The notes under the pieces: model-generated | What the model was told of the DNA's origin: nothing | What the model saw: only the letters and a program-made list of their open reading frames with translations | The model's database searches: none | Translations under genes and position numbers: made by a program | Shown: positions 13,082 to 25,292 of the stretch, piece by piece | Layout of the letters: the number at the start of each line of letters is the position of its first letter | Position numbering within the stretch: position 1 is the stretch's first letter | Assembly: GCA_963513935.1 (NCBI GenBank) | Contig: OY740769.1 | Location: 109,657,762 to 109,721,761, forward strand | Source of the DNA: Aphrophora alni | Taxonomy: Eukaryota > Arthropoda > Insecta > Hemiptera > Aphrophoridae | Length of the DNA stretch: 64,000 bases | Reading direction: 5' to 3'

Positions 13082-14295
13082 TTAACCGTGATAAGCGGGA
13101 ACTGCGTATTTAGCTACGGGAGCAGCGTATGCTACTGGAGCAACAGCCTTGACTGCAACTGCACCAGGTTCCTTGTGGACGACAGCGTTGAATCCGTTGT
13201 GGGGATCAGCTGTGTATTCTACGGTACGGCGGGAACCATCGGGCTCGACAAGACTGTAACTACCTTGGACAACATCTCCTTGACGGCTTTCGTGTTGGCT
13301 CTTGGAGTCTCCGGTAAGAGCGTCTTGGATGTCGTAGGCGTAGCTGTATTGTGGGTTAGGGTCGTAGTCAGCATCGACAACTGGGGCAGCGGCGTATGCT
13401 ACTGGAGCAGCGACTTTGTAGGCGGGTGCAGCGTAAGCAGGGGCAGCATATCCTGGAGCAGCATAGGCTACTGGTCCAATAGGGATTGCGGCGGCAATAG
13501 CCAAGCAAGACAAAAGAGCTACGACCTGTGAATAAAAACAGATATCTATTTTCAAAAATATTCAATCCAATCAATCTTAGTTTGTGAAATTGCACACAAT
13601 ATTGTAATTTGTTAATTTTAAGTTCAATATAGAGAGAAAAAGTTAAATTCGTACTTCGTATACATGTACTAAATATTTCATTTTTTAAAGTAATGTTTTT
13701 CTTTTAATTTTAGTTTAAATATTTTAAAAATATCCTATTTTCTAGCTTTAATATTTGTTTTTTTTAATACTCGCAAAAACCGTATTTAAAAATAATTTCC
13801 TCATTTTTTCTGACCATACAAATAGTAACTGGATTTATTATATTTTAAAACATAATTAAATAAATACAAATTTTTATAGGAAAACGCCTAAGTTAAAACC
13901 TCCTTCTATTTGAACCTCTCATCCTCCCTTACATATAATAACAGATACATTATGACTAATATATGTTCAATTCAATTATTTATTTAATCTGATTTTTTTT
14001 CTTCCAGTTATCGTGATTCCGTTTTAACACAAAGTAGCAAATATTTTGAAATCGTTATTTATATTCTACTGTTAGTTACCAAACGAAAGTATTATTATTT
14101 ACGACGAATTTTAACGTACAAGTATAAGTATACATTTTTTTACTACGAATTTTTATAGTATGCGTATTAATTTTGCGAAAAGCTTAAAAACGTGTCTTTT
14201 CTTTAAAAACATTGGGTTCCACTGCTTTTCAAATTTTATATAAATTAACTTACTATATCAAATAATGTGTAACGCAATCTCACCTTGAATACCAT
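13082..14295 (-). CDS. RR-2 cuticle protein, 151 aa, two exons
   Basis: Coding exons are 14295-14284 (ATG GTA TTC AAG) and 13525-13082 (444 nt, stop TAA), separated by a 758-bp intron with donor GTGAG and acceptor TTTTTATTCACAG, phase 0. The joined start [17 protein letters not shown] is a typical signal peptide, completed only after splicing. An Ala-Ala-Pro/Tyr-rich segment follows (residues ~23-54). The RR-2 chitin-binding domain spans ~58-124, from [12 protein letters not shown] through [18 protein letters not shown] and [15 protein letters not shown] to HKEP. A short AAPV-type tail ends in YHG. The family forms chitin-protein contacts in hard or sclerotised cuticle, secreted by epidermis. 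The open frame upstream of the acceptor contains an in-frame ATG at 13555, but this lies in the intron and gives no signal peptide. Genes 20 kb and 39 kb away share the same first-exon design. Confidence 0.95.
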
Positions 14296-14322
14296 GTTTG
14301 GTTGTGTATCGTAGACTGCGGT

Positions 14323-14327
14323 ACTGA
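14323..14327 (-). promoter_or_regulatory. Initiator (TCAGT) and predicted transcription start
   Basis: The minus strand reads TCAGT, the arthropod initiator consensus. Its A at 14325 lies 31 bp downstream of the TATA box, giving a predicted 30-nt 5' leader before the ATG at 14295. Confidence 0.7.
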
Positions 14328-14346
14328 TGCAGAGACGAAGATCCTG

Positions 14347-14356
14347 TTTTTATATA
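14347..14356 (-). promoter_or_regulatory. TATA box of the first RR-2 gene
   Basis: TATATAAAAA on the minus strand, starting 31 bp upstream of the A of a TCAGT initiator. The region just upstream (14361-14450) is GC-richer and contains a CCCCACCCCCC run. Confidence 0.8.
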
Positions 14357-15157
14357 GTCTGGAGGGAGAGCATGGCTTTCTCCTCTGGTGGACCAAGTAC
14401 CCCACCCCCCAAACTATACCTCGTCCTTAACCACGCCTTCATCTTGTATAACACTGCAAAATATATATTATTATATGTGCAGATATTTACGTAATTTATT
14501 TATTTTATTTTTTGCTTATAATATGTCAGTAATATAACAATTTATATATATATCCTAAGCGTTTGAGTTATATTTTGTGTGGTCGAAAGGCCAGATAATG
14601 AAAGTTCTAACTTACAAATCTAGACTATTACTTATTTCACCATAGCTTAACTTTTGAAATTTATAAACATTTTGTTAAAAACAGTGGTTTCCTCTTCCTC
14701 CAATCATTTAATCCCTTAGTTTTTTTATAATTTTATAAAGACACACCTTAACAGAGCTTCTGAATTAAATATATTGATGTTTGAATGCATATTAAGCTTT
14801 ATGTTGTGTGCATTAACATAACGTTTGGAAAACGTCGATGACAGTTATAAGTATACTTACACTATATTAGTTTTTTCGCTACATTATCTGAAATGTTTCG
14901 CAGTTGTTACAAAGCTGACGTATAATTTCAGAATTGAAAGTAAAGAAATTTTTCAGATTATAACAATCTCTGACAAATTTAAAGTAAACTTGAATTTTAT
15001 ATTAACACGAAAATCACTCGAAGATATTCAGATTTATTGAAATATGGCGATTAAAGCTGCCATTGCACTAAGAAAACATCGAGGGACGCTGTGGCATGCG
15101 ACATGGATGTACAAAGTTTTCTCTGTGGTATGTTTCAAATGTAAATTATGTTGCACG
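14357..15157. other. Upstream region of the first RR-2 gene
   Basis: A GC-richer promoter-proximal stretch of about 100 bp is followed by AT-rich DNA up to the 84-bp array. The short plus-strand open frame at 14825-15040 shows no recognisable domain. Confidence 0.4.
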
Positions 15158-16900
15158 TTAAACGCTTTTATTTCCGATCTGATTAGAATAATATTGTTGA
15201 TGCATGGGAGAGTCTTGTCTCTACATTGGAGTTGTTTGCACGTTGACGCTATTATTTCCGATCTGAGTAGAATAATATTGTTGATGCATGGGAGAGTCTT
15301 GTCTCTACATTGGAGTTGTTTGCACGTTGACGCTATTATTTCCGATCTGAGTAGAATAATATTGTTGATGCATGGGAGAGTCTTGTCTCTATATTGGAGT
15401 TGTTTGCACGTTGACGCTATTATTTCCGATCTGATTAGAATAATATTGTTGATGCATGGGAGAGTCTTGTCTCTATATTGGAGTTGTTTGCACGTTGACG
15501 CTATTATTTCCGATCTGAGTAGAATAATATTGTTGATGCATGGGAGAGTCTTGTCTCTACATTGGTATTGTTTGCACGTTGACGCTATTATTTCCGATCT
15601 GAGTAGAATAATATTGTTGATGCATGGGAGAGTCTTGCCTCTACATTGGAGTTGTTTGCACGTTGACGCTATTATTTCCGATCTGAGTAGAATAATACTG
15701 TTGATGCATGGGAGAGTCTCTACATTGGGGTTGTTTGTACGTTGACGCTATTATTTCCGATCTGAGTAGAATAAGATTGTTGATGCATGGGAGAGTCTTG
15801 TCTCTACATTGGAGTTGTTTGCACGTTGACGCTATTATTTCCGATCTGAGTAGAATAATATTGTTGATGCATGGGAGAGTCTTGTCTCTACATTGGAGTT
15901 GTTTGCACGTTGACGCTATTATATCCGATCTGAGTAGAATAATATTGTTGATGCATAGGAGAGTCTTGTCTCTATATTGGAGTTGTTTGCACGTTGACGC
16001 TATTATTTCCGATCTGATTAGAATAATATTGTTGATGCATAGGAGAGTCTTGTCTCTACATTGGAGTCGTTTGCACGTTGACGCTATTATTTCCGATCTG
16101 AGTAGAATAATATTGTTGATGCATGGGAGAATCTTGTCTCTATATTGGAGTTGTTTGCACGTTGACGCTATTATATCCGATCTGATTAGAATAATATTGT
16201 TGATGTATGGGAGAGTCTTGTCTCTATAGTGGAGTTGTTTGCACGTTAACGCTATTATTTTCGATCTGAGTAGAATAATACTGTTGATGCATGGGAGAGT
16301 CTCTACATTGGGGTTGTTTGTACGTTGACGCTATTATTTCCGATCTGAGTAGAATAATATTGTTGATGCATGGGAGAGTCTTGTCTCTACATTGGAGTTG
16401 TTTGCACGTTGACGCTATTATATCCGATCTGAGTAGAATAATATTGTTGATGCATGGGAGAGTCTTGTCTCTACATTGGAGTTGTTTGCACGTTGACGCT
16501 ATTATATCCGATCTGAGTAGAATAATATTGTTGATGCATGGGAGAGTCTTGTCTCTACATTGGAGTTGTTTGCACGTTGTCGCTATTATTTCCGATCTGA
16601 GTAGAATAATATTGTTGATGCATGGGAGAGTCTTGTCTCTACATTGGAGTTGTTTGCACGTTGACGCTATTATTTTCGATCTGAATAGAGTAATATTGTT
16701 GATGCATGGGATAGAGTCTTGTCTCTATATTGGAGTTGTTTGCAGGTTGACGCTATTATTTTCGATCTGAGTAGAATAATATTGTTAATGCATGGGATAG
16801 AGTCTTGTCTCTATATTGGAGTTGTTTGCAGGTTGACGCTATTATTTTCGATCTGAGTAGAATAATATTGTTGATGCATGGGAGAGTCTTGTCTCTACAT
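15158..16900. repeat. 84-bp minisatellite, about 21 units
   Basis: Head-to-tail units of 84 bp, recognisable by TTTCCGATCTGAGTAGAATA, then TTGATGCATGGGAGAGTC, then GGAGTTGTTTGCACGTTGAC. Units differ by scattered substitutions (for example TTTCC/TATCC/TTTTC, ACATTGG/ATATTGG, GAGTAG/GATTAG). Two units (around 15708 and 16291) share a 5-bp deletion giving GAGAGTCTCTAC plus GGGGTTGTTTGTACG. The last two junctions carry a 2-bp insertion (GGGATAGAGTC) and GCAGG for GCACG. Because 84 is a multiple of three and one frame lacks stops, long open frames run over the array and break exactly at the 5-bp deletions. Confidence 0.97.
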
Positions 16901-18334
16901 TATGTATATTTCCACTTTTTATATAACATATAATAATTTTAATATTTTTTAAATGTACAACTATCTATGTAAACTATGTAAATATTTTATTGTATTGAGA
17001 AGTGGTCTTGAGTGTTACAATCTACTATTATTAAAGAATTCCGAGATTACTGATATATATCAACGTTTTACACCGTAATTTATCCAACTTTGAACTAACG
17101 AGAAATAAATTGAGAGCATGACATTTGGAAGACACATATTTCTAAAAATATGAATCATACACCATTTAATTTGTATTTAAGATTTTACAAACGAAATTTT
17201 CATTTCAATTCTTTGTCAAGGAATATTTTCAAGTATTTTAAATAGCCTCTTGCTTTTTATTATATGATGATTTTTTCGTCCGACTGACTTTAAAATGGAC
17301 TTTACCTTTTGTGAACATAATGTTTAGGCCACGACAATAAAAATGATAATGAAACCCTATTAACCCATATACAAACTCATCTGTCATTGATAAGAACAAT
17401 TAAATTCTGATTACTCATGGTGACCATAAATTAATTATCCCTCTCTTCTATATGACTTTGAAGATGCTCTTGTCACCTGTATTGCGTATTTTAATTTATA
17501 TTTTGCAAATTTATAACATAACCTTCTTGTATTTTCTTTCATCTATGTTTGTTGCGTCATGGTCTTCGGTAATAGACTTGTGAAACAGTAATCGAATGGT
17601 TAAGGAAATACGTTGATTTTAATTGGTCTGGCTTATATGCGTATACCAAATACCGGAGACATTACTTACTACTTTATGAACGCCGCGTAACTTATTAGAC
17701 AGCTGATTAAGAACGGGAAATATATATACGAAAACTGCATTCTGTTAATCGTTACTTACTTTTATCTATTTATAAGTTAAATGACTTCAACCAATAAAAT
17801 ATTTAAATTATTAATATTAAATAGTCGTTTAGGTTGGAGTCACATTTCGTCTACCATTGAAACAATTTGATGGTGTGGTACTTATCCAGCCCCATATAAT
17901 GTAATACAAGCATAACCTCAAAATATAATTGACAAAATTTAGTCTCTTGGGCCTTGTAGGATATGTTAAATTGTATTATCCAGCAGGGTAAGTTTATTTA
18001 AAACAGTTGTCAGACATTTTTCTGAACTTTGTATATATCACTACTTTCTTACGTCGGCTATTCATATGTGATGGAATCCCCCTCGCTACGCTCGTGTCGA
18101 TGACTTGGCACTGCTGTATCTCGAACTATACGGATTGGGAGGTCAACGTAAATTACATTTTGGACGATAATTTCGCTGTCATCGTAGAGACGTAGGGATG
18201 ATAGTTGCCACCATTTTGACATTTTCAATTAGTTTTTTTAATTACAATAGAATTCTTATGAAGACATTATAATCTCCGATACCGTGCTTACGTACGACGA
18301 CGAACGGACGGACGGAAAGTAGAAAATATCTTTT
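16901..18334. other. Intergenic, no gene recognised
   Basis: AT-rich DNA without long open frames or recognisable repeats. The open frame at 18007-18195 overlaps the start of a repeat region and has no coding character. Confidence 0.45.
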
Positions 18335-18745
18335 CATCGTATTGCTTCAAAAACAGCTGTTTTCAATACATGCATTGAAATGCTAAAGTAGTTCTTTTTA
18401 GTCCTAGGACCTAAAAACATCAGCTGGGGTTGAGGTCATAAGCTGTTACTTCATTTATACGAATTAATTAACGATTGTAAAACATCTATGAAAACAACCG
18501 ATACTGTCGATTGTAAATAACCGTTAAAACAGCTGTTACCGTCGATTTGAAGGTAAATAGGTTATAGTTTTTTATAAAGTTTTTTTTTGAAATTAGTTTT
18601 TTTATATTGTTTGCAGTATAACAAAAATATATTTCATCTCTAGGACCAAAAGAAGCTTTTCGATCCTCGCTCATTTTCCAGCCTCGGCCGTTAAACTTGA
18701 GCTTGTATCGAAAAGCTTCACTTTTGGTCCTAGTGATGAAATTAT
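18335..18745 (-). repeat. Foldback interspersed element family A, copy 1 (inverted)
   Basis: The reverse complement matches 47236-47640 and 48743-49150 across about 400 bp. The head (18629-18745) is an imperfect palindrome whose arms read TTTCATC...TAGGACCAAAAG and CTTTTGGTCCTAGTGATGAA around a CG-rich core containing CTCGGCCG. The body carries ACCGTTAAAACAGCTGTTAC and AGTCCTAGGACCTAAAA. No open frame is shared between copies, so this is a non-autonomous element. Confidence 0.8.
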
Positions 18746-21108
18746 CGGTTTCCAAAGGTCATGAAAAATGAAGATCAGTTCCAACTTTTCGACGATTACC
18801 AAACTTATCATATACTTACCAACACTTTATCAACTTCTTCAATTTTAACCTACAAATGAACTAAAGAATGCCAGAGCTAAAGGGTATTTATTTTTAATTA
18901 CGAAAAATTCCCGAAAAGTTACTTTCTTGACAGCGAAGAATGTTTTCAGATTTCGACCAGTCATGAAACAGAATGAGTTGCGTCCCTCTTTTGAGATAGC
19001 TCTGTTTACGTCAATTGCCAATTATAAAGTGATAGGCTTATAATCTAAACTACCTTAAATTAAATTTTCTGCCATTATTCATTAAATGGTAATCAAAATG
19101 ATTTCACAGTTTTGAGACACTATTTAAAACGTTTTTATTTGGCCTATACGTTTTTATTCAGTATACTAATCAGTATGATAATCGAAAAAAACTAACCTCT
19201 GTTTTTTTTTCAAGTTCTTCACATGTCAGAAATTAGTTATTTTCTATTTTCGATTTTTTGCGTTTATACGTAAACACGAAAGCTGTTTTAATTATATTGA
19301 TTGACGTAGAAACTTATGAGTCTTAAAACCTACAAAATATTTCAAAATTTCGGTCATTTTAAACTGTTGTTGTGTATATTAACTAATTCTACATTACAAC
19401 ACTTTAAATTAAGTCTAACGGCGAGGATTTTTGTATAATTACACTAATTCCAACTTCATGTGATTAAAACTAATAATATTATTTCCAAAATCATAATTGT
19501 GGGCCTTGACCTCTTAAGAAAATCCGATATTCGTGTAATTAGAAGGCCTTGTCAAGAGCCGAGGATTCAAGAGGTTTTAACCAATCTGTCTTTTTTTGTA
19601 ATATTCTGTATATTACTTTTTCACTTCAGTACAAACATGGTCAGTTTTTTGTGTAACAATGCACAGCTTTGTGATATGTGAGTAATGAGTCGCCGTTACA
19701 ATATCCAAGTTTGTAGGATGGATATTTGGGATAAATGCAATGCTGAGGTACATCAACTAGTGTACTTTAACTGTCAAGGTCAAGATAGTTTTTTTTTTTA
19801 AATTTAAATGCTAGGTCTTTTGAAAACGGGAAAATATTATTTCCTGTGTATATTCTTTGTTTAATTTAGACTTTTGTATTGCTTTTATCATAAACTAAAG
19901 ATATTTACTTCACTTTGTAGTTACATTTATCCTTTATTTTCTCATTTTGTATATTTTTCAAACAAAAAAATGATTAAAGTTTATTAGTAGTTGCAAAATT
20001 GGAAATACCTTATTTCATCATTTGGAGTTATTACACTTGTTAATTGCATAGTGACCTACACTAGAGTTTTAAATATGTGGAACTAATTTTCCCAAGATCA
20101 AAACAATATGTAATCAAAAAACGTTTTTGTACAAGAAGCAATTAGTTGTGCTAAAATGAAAACAAGAAGTTAGCTACTTAAGGGCAGCAAAACAATATGC
20201 AATTCGCGCATGATCTAAATGTCACTTTTACATAATCCCAGAACCGGTTGCGACCACAGGCTGTGTTTCAAGTTGAATGAAATTAACATTGCCCTTTACA
20301 AAGCGACATTATCTACACTGGAATAACGGCAAAGCCTTCTGTTTACGGCAATGCTTTTTGTAAACCTTATTTATCACTAGTTTTTATGTACAGCTATAAT
20401 GTAACCGTAATTTGTTTTACTTTTATGTCTTAATACTAGCATTCTTTTAATAGATAATGTAAGTTAAATTAATTTTATTACCGTACAATGACAATTAATG
20501 GAGACAAAATATAGTGAAAACAATCTTTACTTAATATATGACCGTTATAAGTTCACAGATTGTATTAATTTTTAGTAAGATAAATAATAAATGGATAGTT
20601 TGATGTAAAATAATTATAACAAGAACATTTTTTAAATTGGGATTTTAACATTTTTAATGGCTCTTTCAGTTACGACATTTTATCAATTTTTATTTATATA
20701 CTGTATTTGAAAGATTATAACGTGCACTAACAATATTTTGTTTCTTTTTTACCTCCGTGTGTATGTATGTGTCCCTTCCTATTTAATATTTTTAAGCACC
20801 GATATAAAAGAATTTTTCAGTAATCATTCTCAATCCCCTACAACATCTACTTTCTCAATTTTTTAGACAAATTGGTTCATGAGTGTGTAAGCTGAGAGAT
20901 TTTTTTTTTCATTTTTTTCCCCTTCTTTTTTTTTTCATTTCAATGAAAAATACATTACATGTTTTTTATTTAGCTATAATTTATCTAAGCTTTTTTGTTA
21001 GAAATCAAACTTATTGTAACTCTACAGGTAGGAAAGGTTATATATAAAATAACTATAAAAAATTTGAAAATTAACTTTTTAAGGGATGAGTTGGCAATTT
21101 TAACAAAA
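18746..21108. other. Intergenic, no gene recognised
   Basis: AT-rich DNA with a few small imperfect hairpins. Open frames are all short and lack domain signatures. Confidence 0.45.
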
Positions 21109-21261
21109 GTTTCTATGACAAAGTAGCTATCATTAGTGATGCACGAGCTACAATACATAAACTATAACTGTTATATAGATATAAATTATAGCAGTCATAG
21201 TTTAGTTATTGTAGCTCGTGGATCACTGAAAATGGCGACTTTGTCGTTGAAACAAGTTTGA
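21109..21261. repeat. Palindromic element with hammerhead-like end
   Basis: The left part (21109-21170, AGTGATGCACGAGCTACAAT) is the inverted copy of the right part (21200-21235, ATTGTAGCTCGTGGATCACT), around a TATATAGATATAAA centre. The right arm continues with CTGAAAA, stem GCGAC / GTCGT with loop TTT, and GAAACAAG. The same unit recurs at 32423-32525. Confidence 0.6.
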
Positions 21262-22020
21262 ATAAATAAACGTACTATTTGTGAGAATTTGTTTTCAAGT
21301 TTTATTCTATCAAGTATACTATCTCACAATTCAAGTTCAATATTTGTTTATATTATTCGCTTTGAGGTGCCGTGATCCCAGAAAATTGGTTTTTAAATAT
21401 ATATCTTAGTCTGCTGTCTGTGCAGTCCGTGCAGCCCAGCGGGTAAACTGATTTTGATCAAATTCCAATATTTGTCTTTTATTATTTATTCATAACTCAA
21501 AATTTAAAACTAGCTGCTTTAAACCAAAACTCAAAATATACGATTTACTCAAATCTGGCTTTAACGATTTTTAACAGATTTGTTTAGAAAATATTTAGAT
21601 TATTTAAAAAAGTTATCAGTAACAATCTCAAAAAATATTGTTTAGAGAGTTATCGCTTATGAACGAAAATTTGATTATGAAGGTCTAATTTCTCAAAATA
21701 GGGGCTCTACTCATTTCATTCATATTAGGCCTACGTTGAAATGTGAAGATTATTCACCCAGGTCAGTGTCCTGAATCGAAAATAAAATAAAAATAAAGTT
21801 CTGGAATAATAAAATTATCGAAAAAGAAAATGAACCTGCACCACAATCATTAAAAACTCGAATACTATCAAATACATTTCATTTTAGGACGAGTTTATGC
21901 CGTCATAAATTTCAAGGACTTTTCTTAAATATATAAATAAAACATTTTAAAATACTATTTCCTATAGAGTATAACAAACACACAGAACACAATTCTCATA
22001 AAAAATACGCCTAAGTATCA

Positions 22021-22120
22021 CACGCGTTTCAACGACAAGGTGACACCTTGTCGAGCTACACCAATCAAACTCCAACTTATTGGTGTGTGTAAAGTGCACT
22101 TTTACACACTCATAAACGCG
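22021..22120. repeat. Cluster of nested hairpins related to the GTTGAAACGCGT repeat
   Basis: On the minus strand GTCGTTGAAACGCGTG ends a motif related to those at 21.2 and 32.4 kb. Next to it lie a perfect short palindrome GACAAGGTGACACCTTGTC, an arm pair CCAAT / ATTGG, and GTGTGTAAAGTGCAC opposite TTTTACACAC. CGCGTTT near the left end faces AAACGCG near the right end, so the whole cluster can fold on itself. Confidence 0.5.
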
Positions 22121-23404
22121 ACTACCTGAATTCAACGTTACGACTTTGCACCCTTAATATACAAATAACTATTGTATATTTTTTTTCAAAACCTTTTATA
22201 GTGGGTTGGGGAGTGGTTCTATACAAAATTATATCTCATGAAATACGTGAGCAAAAAGTTAGTTTTAAAGAAATGGTTTTTTTGGTCCCGTATAAGTTAA
22301 ATAGAGGCATTGTATATGGCGTCAAATATTACTTTTGTTTTTGTGAATATGTGATAGAAAAGTTAGTATAAATATTTGTGCACCGTTTATCTTATTGAAC
22401 TTGCACTTAGACGTTGTGTAATGCAGTCTGTTGGTAATCCTGGAGAAAACGAAACTGAAGAAACTTATTCAGTGTTGGGTTATTGGCAAGTGTTTCAAGT
22501 GGGTCAAACATAAGGAAGACGAATCGTGGTCGTTGCAACATCGTTTCAATGAATCATTAGTCACAATGAAATTCAGATAATGTATGTTACCAATAGGTAT
22601 ACTATATTCGTAACATAATATTCATTTAATAGAATACTGACAGTAATCTGTTCTTCACGACAAACACTGTCTGTACATTAGTCATTTAACGGAGGCCTCA
22701 CTGGTAATAATATCATACCGGATAGCCTACAAAAAACAAAACTCTTTTTTCCCTCTTTTAACAGTTCATTTTTTCAAAAATCGCACTGACCCATAAAGTT
22801 TATTTCAAGGAGGCAATATTGTTTCTTTGAATACCTCCTCTGCAAACCCTCTGCTAATGTGAAAATATTTCTTAAATTTTTAAATGGAGAGGTACTTAAT
22901 TTAAGCTAGTAAAGTCTAAGGTATTTCAGTTCTTATATTTAGACCAATTCCTTTATAAAAATTTCGTTCAAATTATAGTAATTAATAATTATAATAGACG
23001 TGTCACTTTATTAGAAGTTCAAAACGACCTGCAGATAGCATGCAATATTTTGTTGGAATCTGTAACACATTTTGAAGCATTTCTAGAGTAATTTCATCAT
23101 TTTAGATTTACGTTGACGTACATTTTTAAGGAAGTGAAGCCACCACTTCTTCCTGAGGTTTATATGTTTCTCTTCTTATTGCAAATACAAATATGTTCCT
23201 CATACTTTTCCATTGACTCCAAAACATACTTGTTTCGTTAACATGTTTATCTCTGTTGGTGGTCAAATAACTCTGCGGTTTTAGTAACATATTTATTGTT
23301 TTTATCAATAATTGTAATCATGACAACCCTCTCTACAAACCATTTGAAATAATTGCACATTTAACGAATAAACGTGTTTTTGTCACTAAAGTCGGGTGCA
23401 GATT
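22121..23404. other. Intergenic, no gene recognised
   Basis: AT-rich DNA up to the 42-bp array, with no recognised coding sequence. Confidence 0.4.
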
Positions 23405-25292
23405 GGTTGGCTGGTTAAGAAAGAGAATGATATTACATTATCGTTAGGTTGGCTCGTTAGGAAAGAGTGATATTACATTATCGTTAGGTTGGCTGGTTAG
23501 GAAAGAGAGTGATATTACATTATTGTTAGGTTGGCTGGTTAGGAAAGAGAGTGATATTACATTATTGTCATGTTGGCTGGTTAGGAAAGAGAGTGATATT
23601 ACATTATCGTTAGGTTGGCTGGTTAGGAAAGAGAATGATATAACATTATCGTTAGGTTGGCTGGTTAGGAAAGAGTGTGATATTACATTATCGTTAGGTT
23701 GGCTGGTTAGGAAAGAGAGTGATATAACATTATCGTTAGGTTGGCTGGTTAGGAAAGAGTGTGATATTACATTATTGTTAGGTTGGCTGGTTAGGAAAGA
23801 GAATGATATTACATTATTGTTAGGTTGGCTGGTTAGGAAAGAGAGTGATATTACATTATCGTTAGGTTGGCTGGTTAGGAAAGAGAGTGATATTACATTA
23901 TTGTTAGGTTGGCTGGTTAGGAAAGAGAGTGATATTACATTATCGTTAGGTTGGCTGGTTAGGAAAGAGAATGATATAACATTATCGTTAGGTTGGCTGG
24001 TTAGGAAAGAGAGTGATATTACATTATCGTTGGGTTGGCTGGTTAGGAAAGAGAATGATATTACATTATCGTTAGGTTGGCTGGTTAGGAAAGAGAGTGA
24101 TATTACATTATCGTTAGGTTGGCTGGTTAGGAAAGAGAGTGATATAACATTATCGTTAGGTTGGCTGGTTAGGAAAGAGTGTGATATTACATTATTGTTA
24201 GGTTGGCTGGTTAGGAAAGAGAATGATATTACATTATTGTTAGGTTGGCTGGTTAGGAAAGAGAGTGATATTACATTATCGTTAGGTTGGCTGGTTAGGA
24301 AAGAGAGTGATATTACATTATCGTTAGGTTGGCTGGTTAGGAAAGAGTGTGATATTACATTATTGTTAGGTTGGCTGGTTAGGAAAGAGAATGATATTAC
24401 ATTATTGTTAGGTTGGCTGGTTAGGAAAGAGAGTGATATTACATTATCGTTAGGTTGGCTGGTTAGGAAAGAGAGTGATATTACATTATTGTTAGGTTGG
24501 CTGGTTAGGAAAGAGAGTGATATTACATTATCGTTAGGTTGGCTGGTTAGGAAAGAGAGTGATATTACATTATCGTTAGGTTGGCTGGTTAGGAAAGAGA
24601 ATGATATAACATTATCGTTGGGTTGGCTGGTTAGGAAAGAGAGTGATATTACATTATCGTTAGGTTGGCTGGTTAGGAAAGAGAGTGATATTACATTATC
24701 GTTAGGTTGGCTGGTTAGGAAAGAGAGTGATATTACATTATCGTTAGGTTGGCTGGTTAGGAAAGAGAATGATATAACATTATCGTTAGGTTGGCTGGTT
24801 AGGAAAGAGAGTGATATTACATTATCGTTGGGTTGGCTGGTTAGGAAAGAGAATGATATTACATTATCGTTAGGTTGGCTGGTTAGGAAAGAGAGTGATA
24901 TTACATTATCGTTAGGTTGGCTGGTTAGGAAAGAGAGTGATATTACATTATCGTTAGGTTGGCTGGTTAGGAAAGAGAGTGATATTACATTATCGTTAGG
25001 TTGGCTGGTTAGGAAAGAGAGTGATATTACATTATCGTTAGGTTGGCTGGTTAGGAAAGAGAGTGATATTACATTATCGTTAGGTTGGCTGGTTAGGAAA
25101 GAGAATGATATAACATTATCGTTAGGTTGGCTGGTTAGGAAAGAGAGTGATATTACATTATCGTTAGGTTGGCTGGTTAGGAAAGAGAGTGATATTACAT
25201 TATCGTTAGGTTGGCTGGTTAGGAAAGAGAGTGATATAACATTATCGATAGGTTGGCTGGTTAGGAAAGAGAGTGATATTACATTATCGTTA
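23405..25292. repeat. 42-bp minisatellite, about 45 units
   Basis: Tandem 42-bp units built from GGTTGGCTGGTTAGGAAAGA, then GAGTGATATTACATTATCGTTA. The second unit has a 2-bp deletion; the rest of the array keeps phase. Sites GAGAGTGAT/GAGAATGAT/GAGTGTGAT and TATCG/TATTG vary between units, and ordered runs of these variants recur (near 23757, 24177 and 24345, i.e. 10 and 4 units apart), showing expansion by multi-unit blocks. One frame on each strand is stop-free for about 600 codons (plus: GWLVRKESDITLSL; minus: NDNVISLSFLTSQP). Neither frame begins with ATG, and neither has a signal peptide, splice sites or promoter, so they are treated as repeat by-products. Confidence 0.97.

Noticed and set aside
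12980..13531. 183-codon plus-strand open frame
   Set aside because: It is antisense to the RR-2 exon; the codon bias of the real gene keeps the opposite frame open.
13368..13595. 75-codon minus-strand frame overlapping the RR-2 exon
   Set aside because: Out-of-frame shadow of the cuticle gene that crosses the intron boundary.
15044..16770. Three plus-strand open frames of 233, 173 and 159 codons
   Set aside because: They translate the 84-bp satellite; frame breaks coincide with the 5-bp unit deletions and short indels.
17990..18000. Possible plus-strand splice donor GGGTAAGT
   Set aside because: No upstream ATG, TATA or open frame consistent with an exon.
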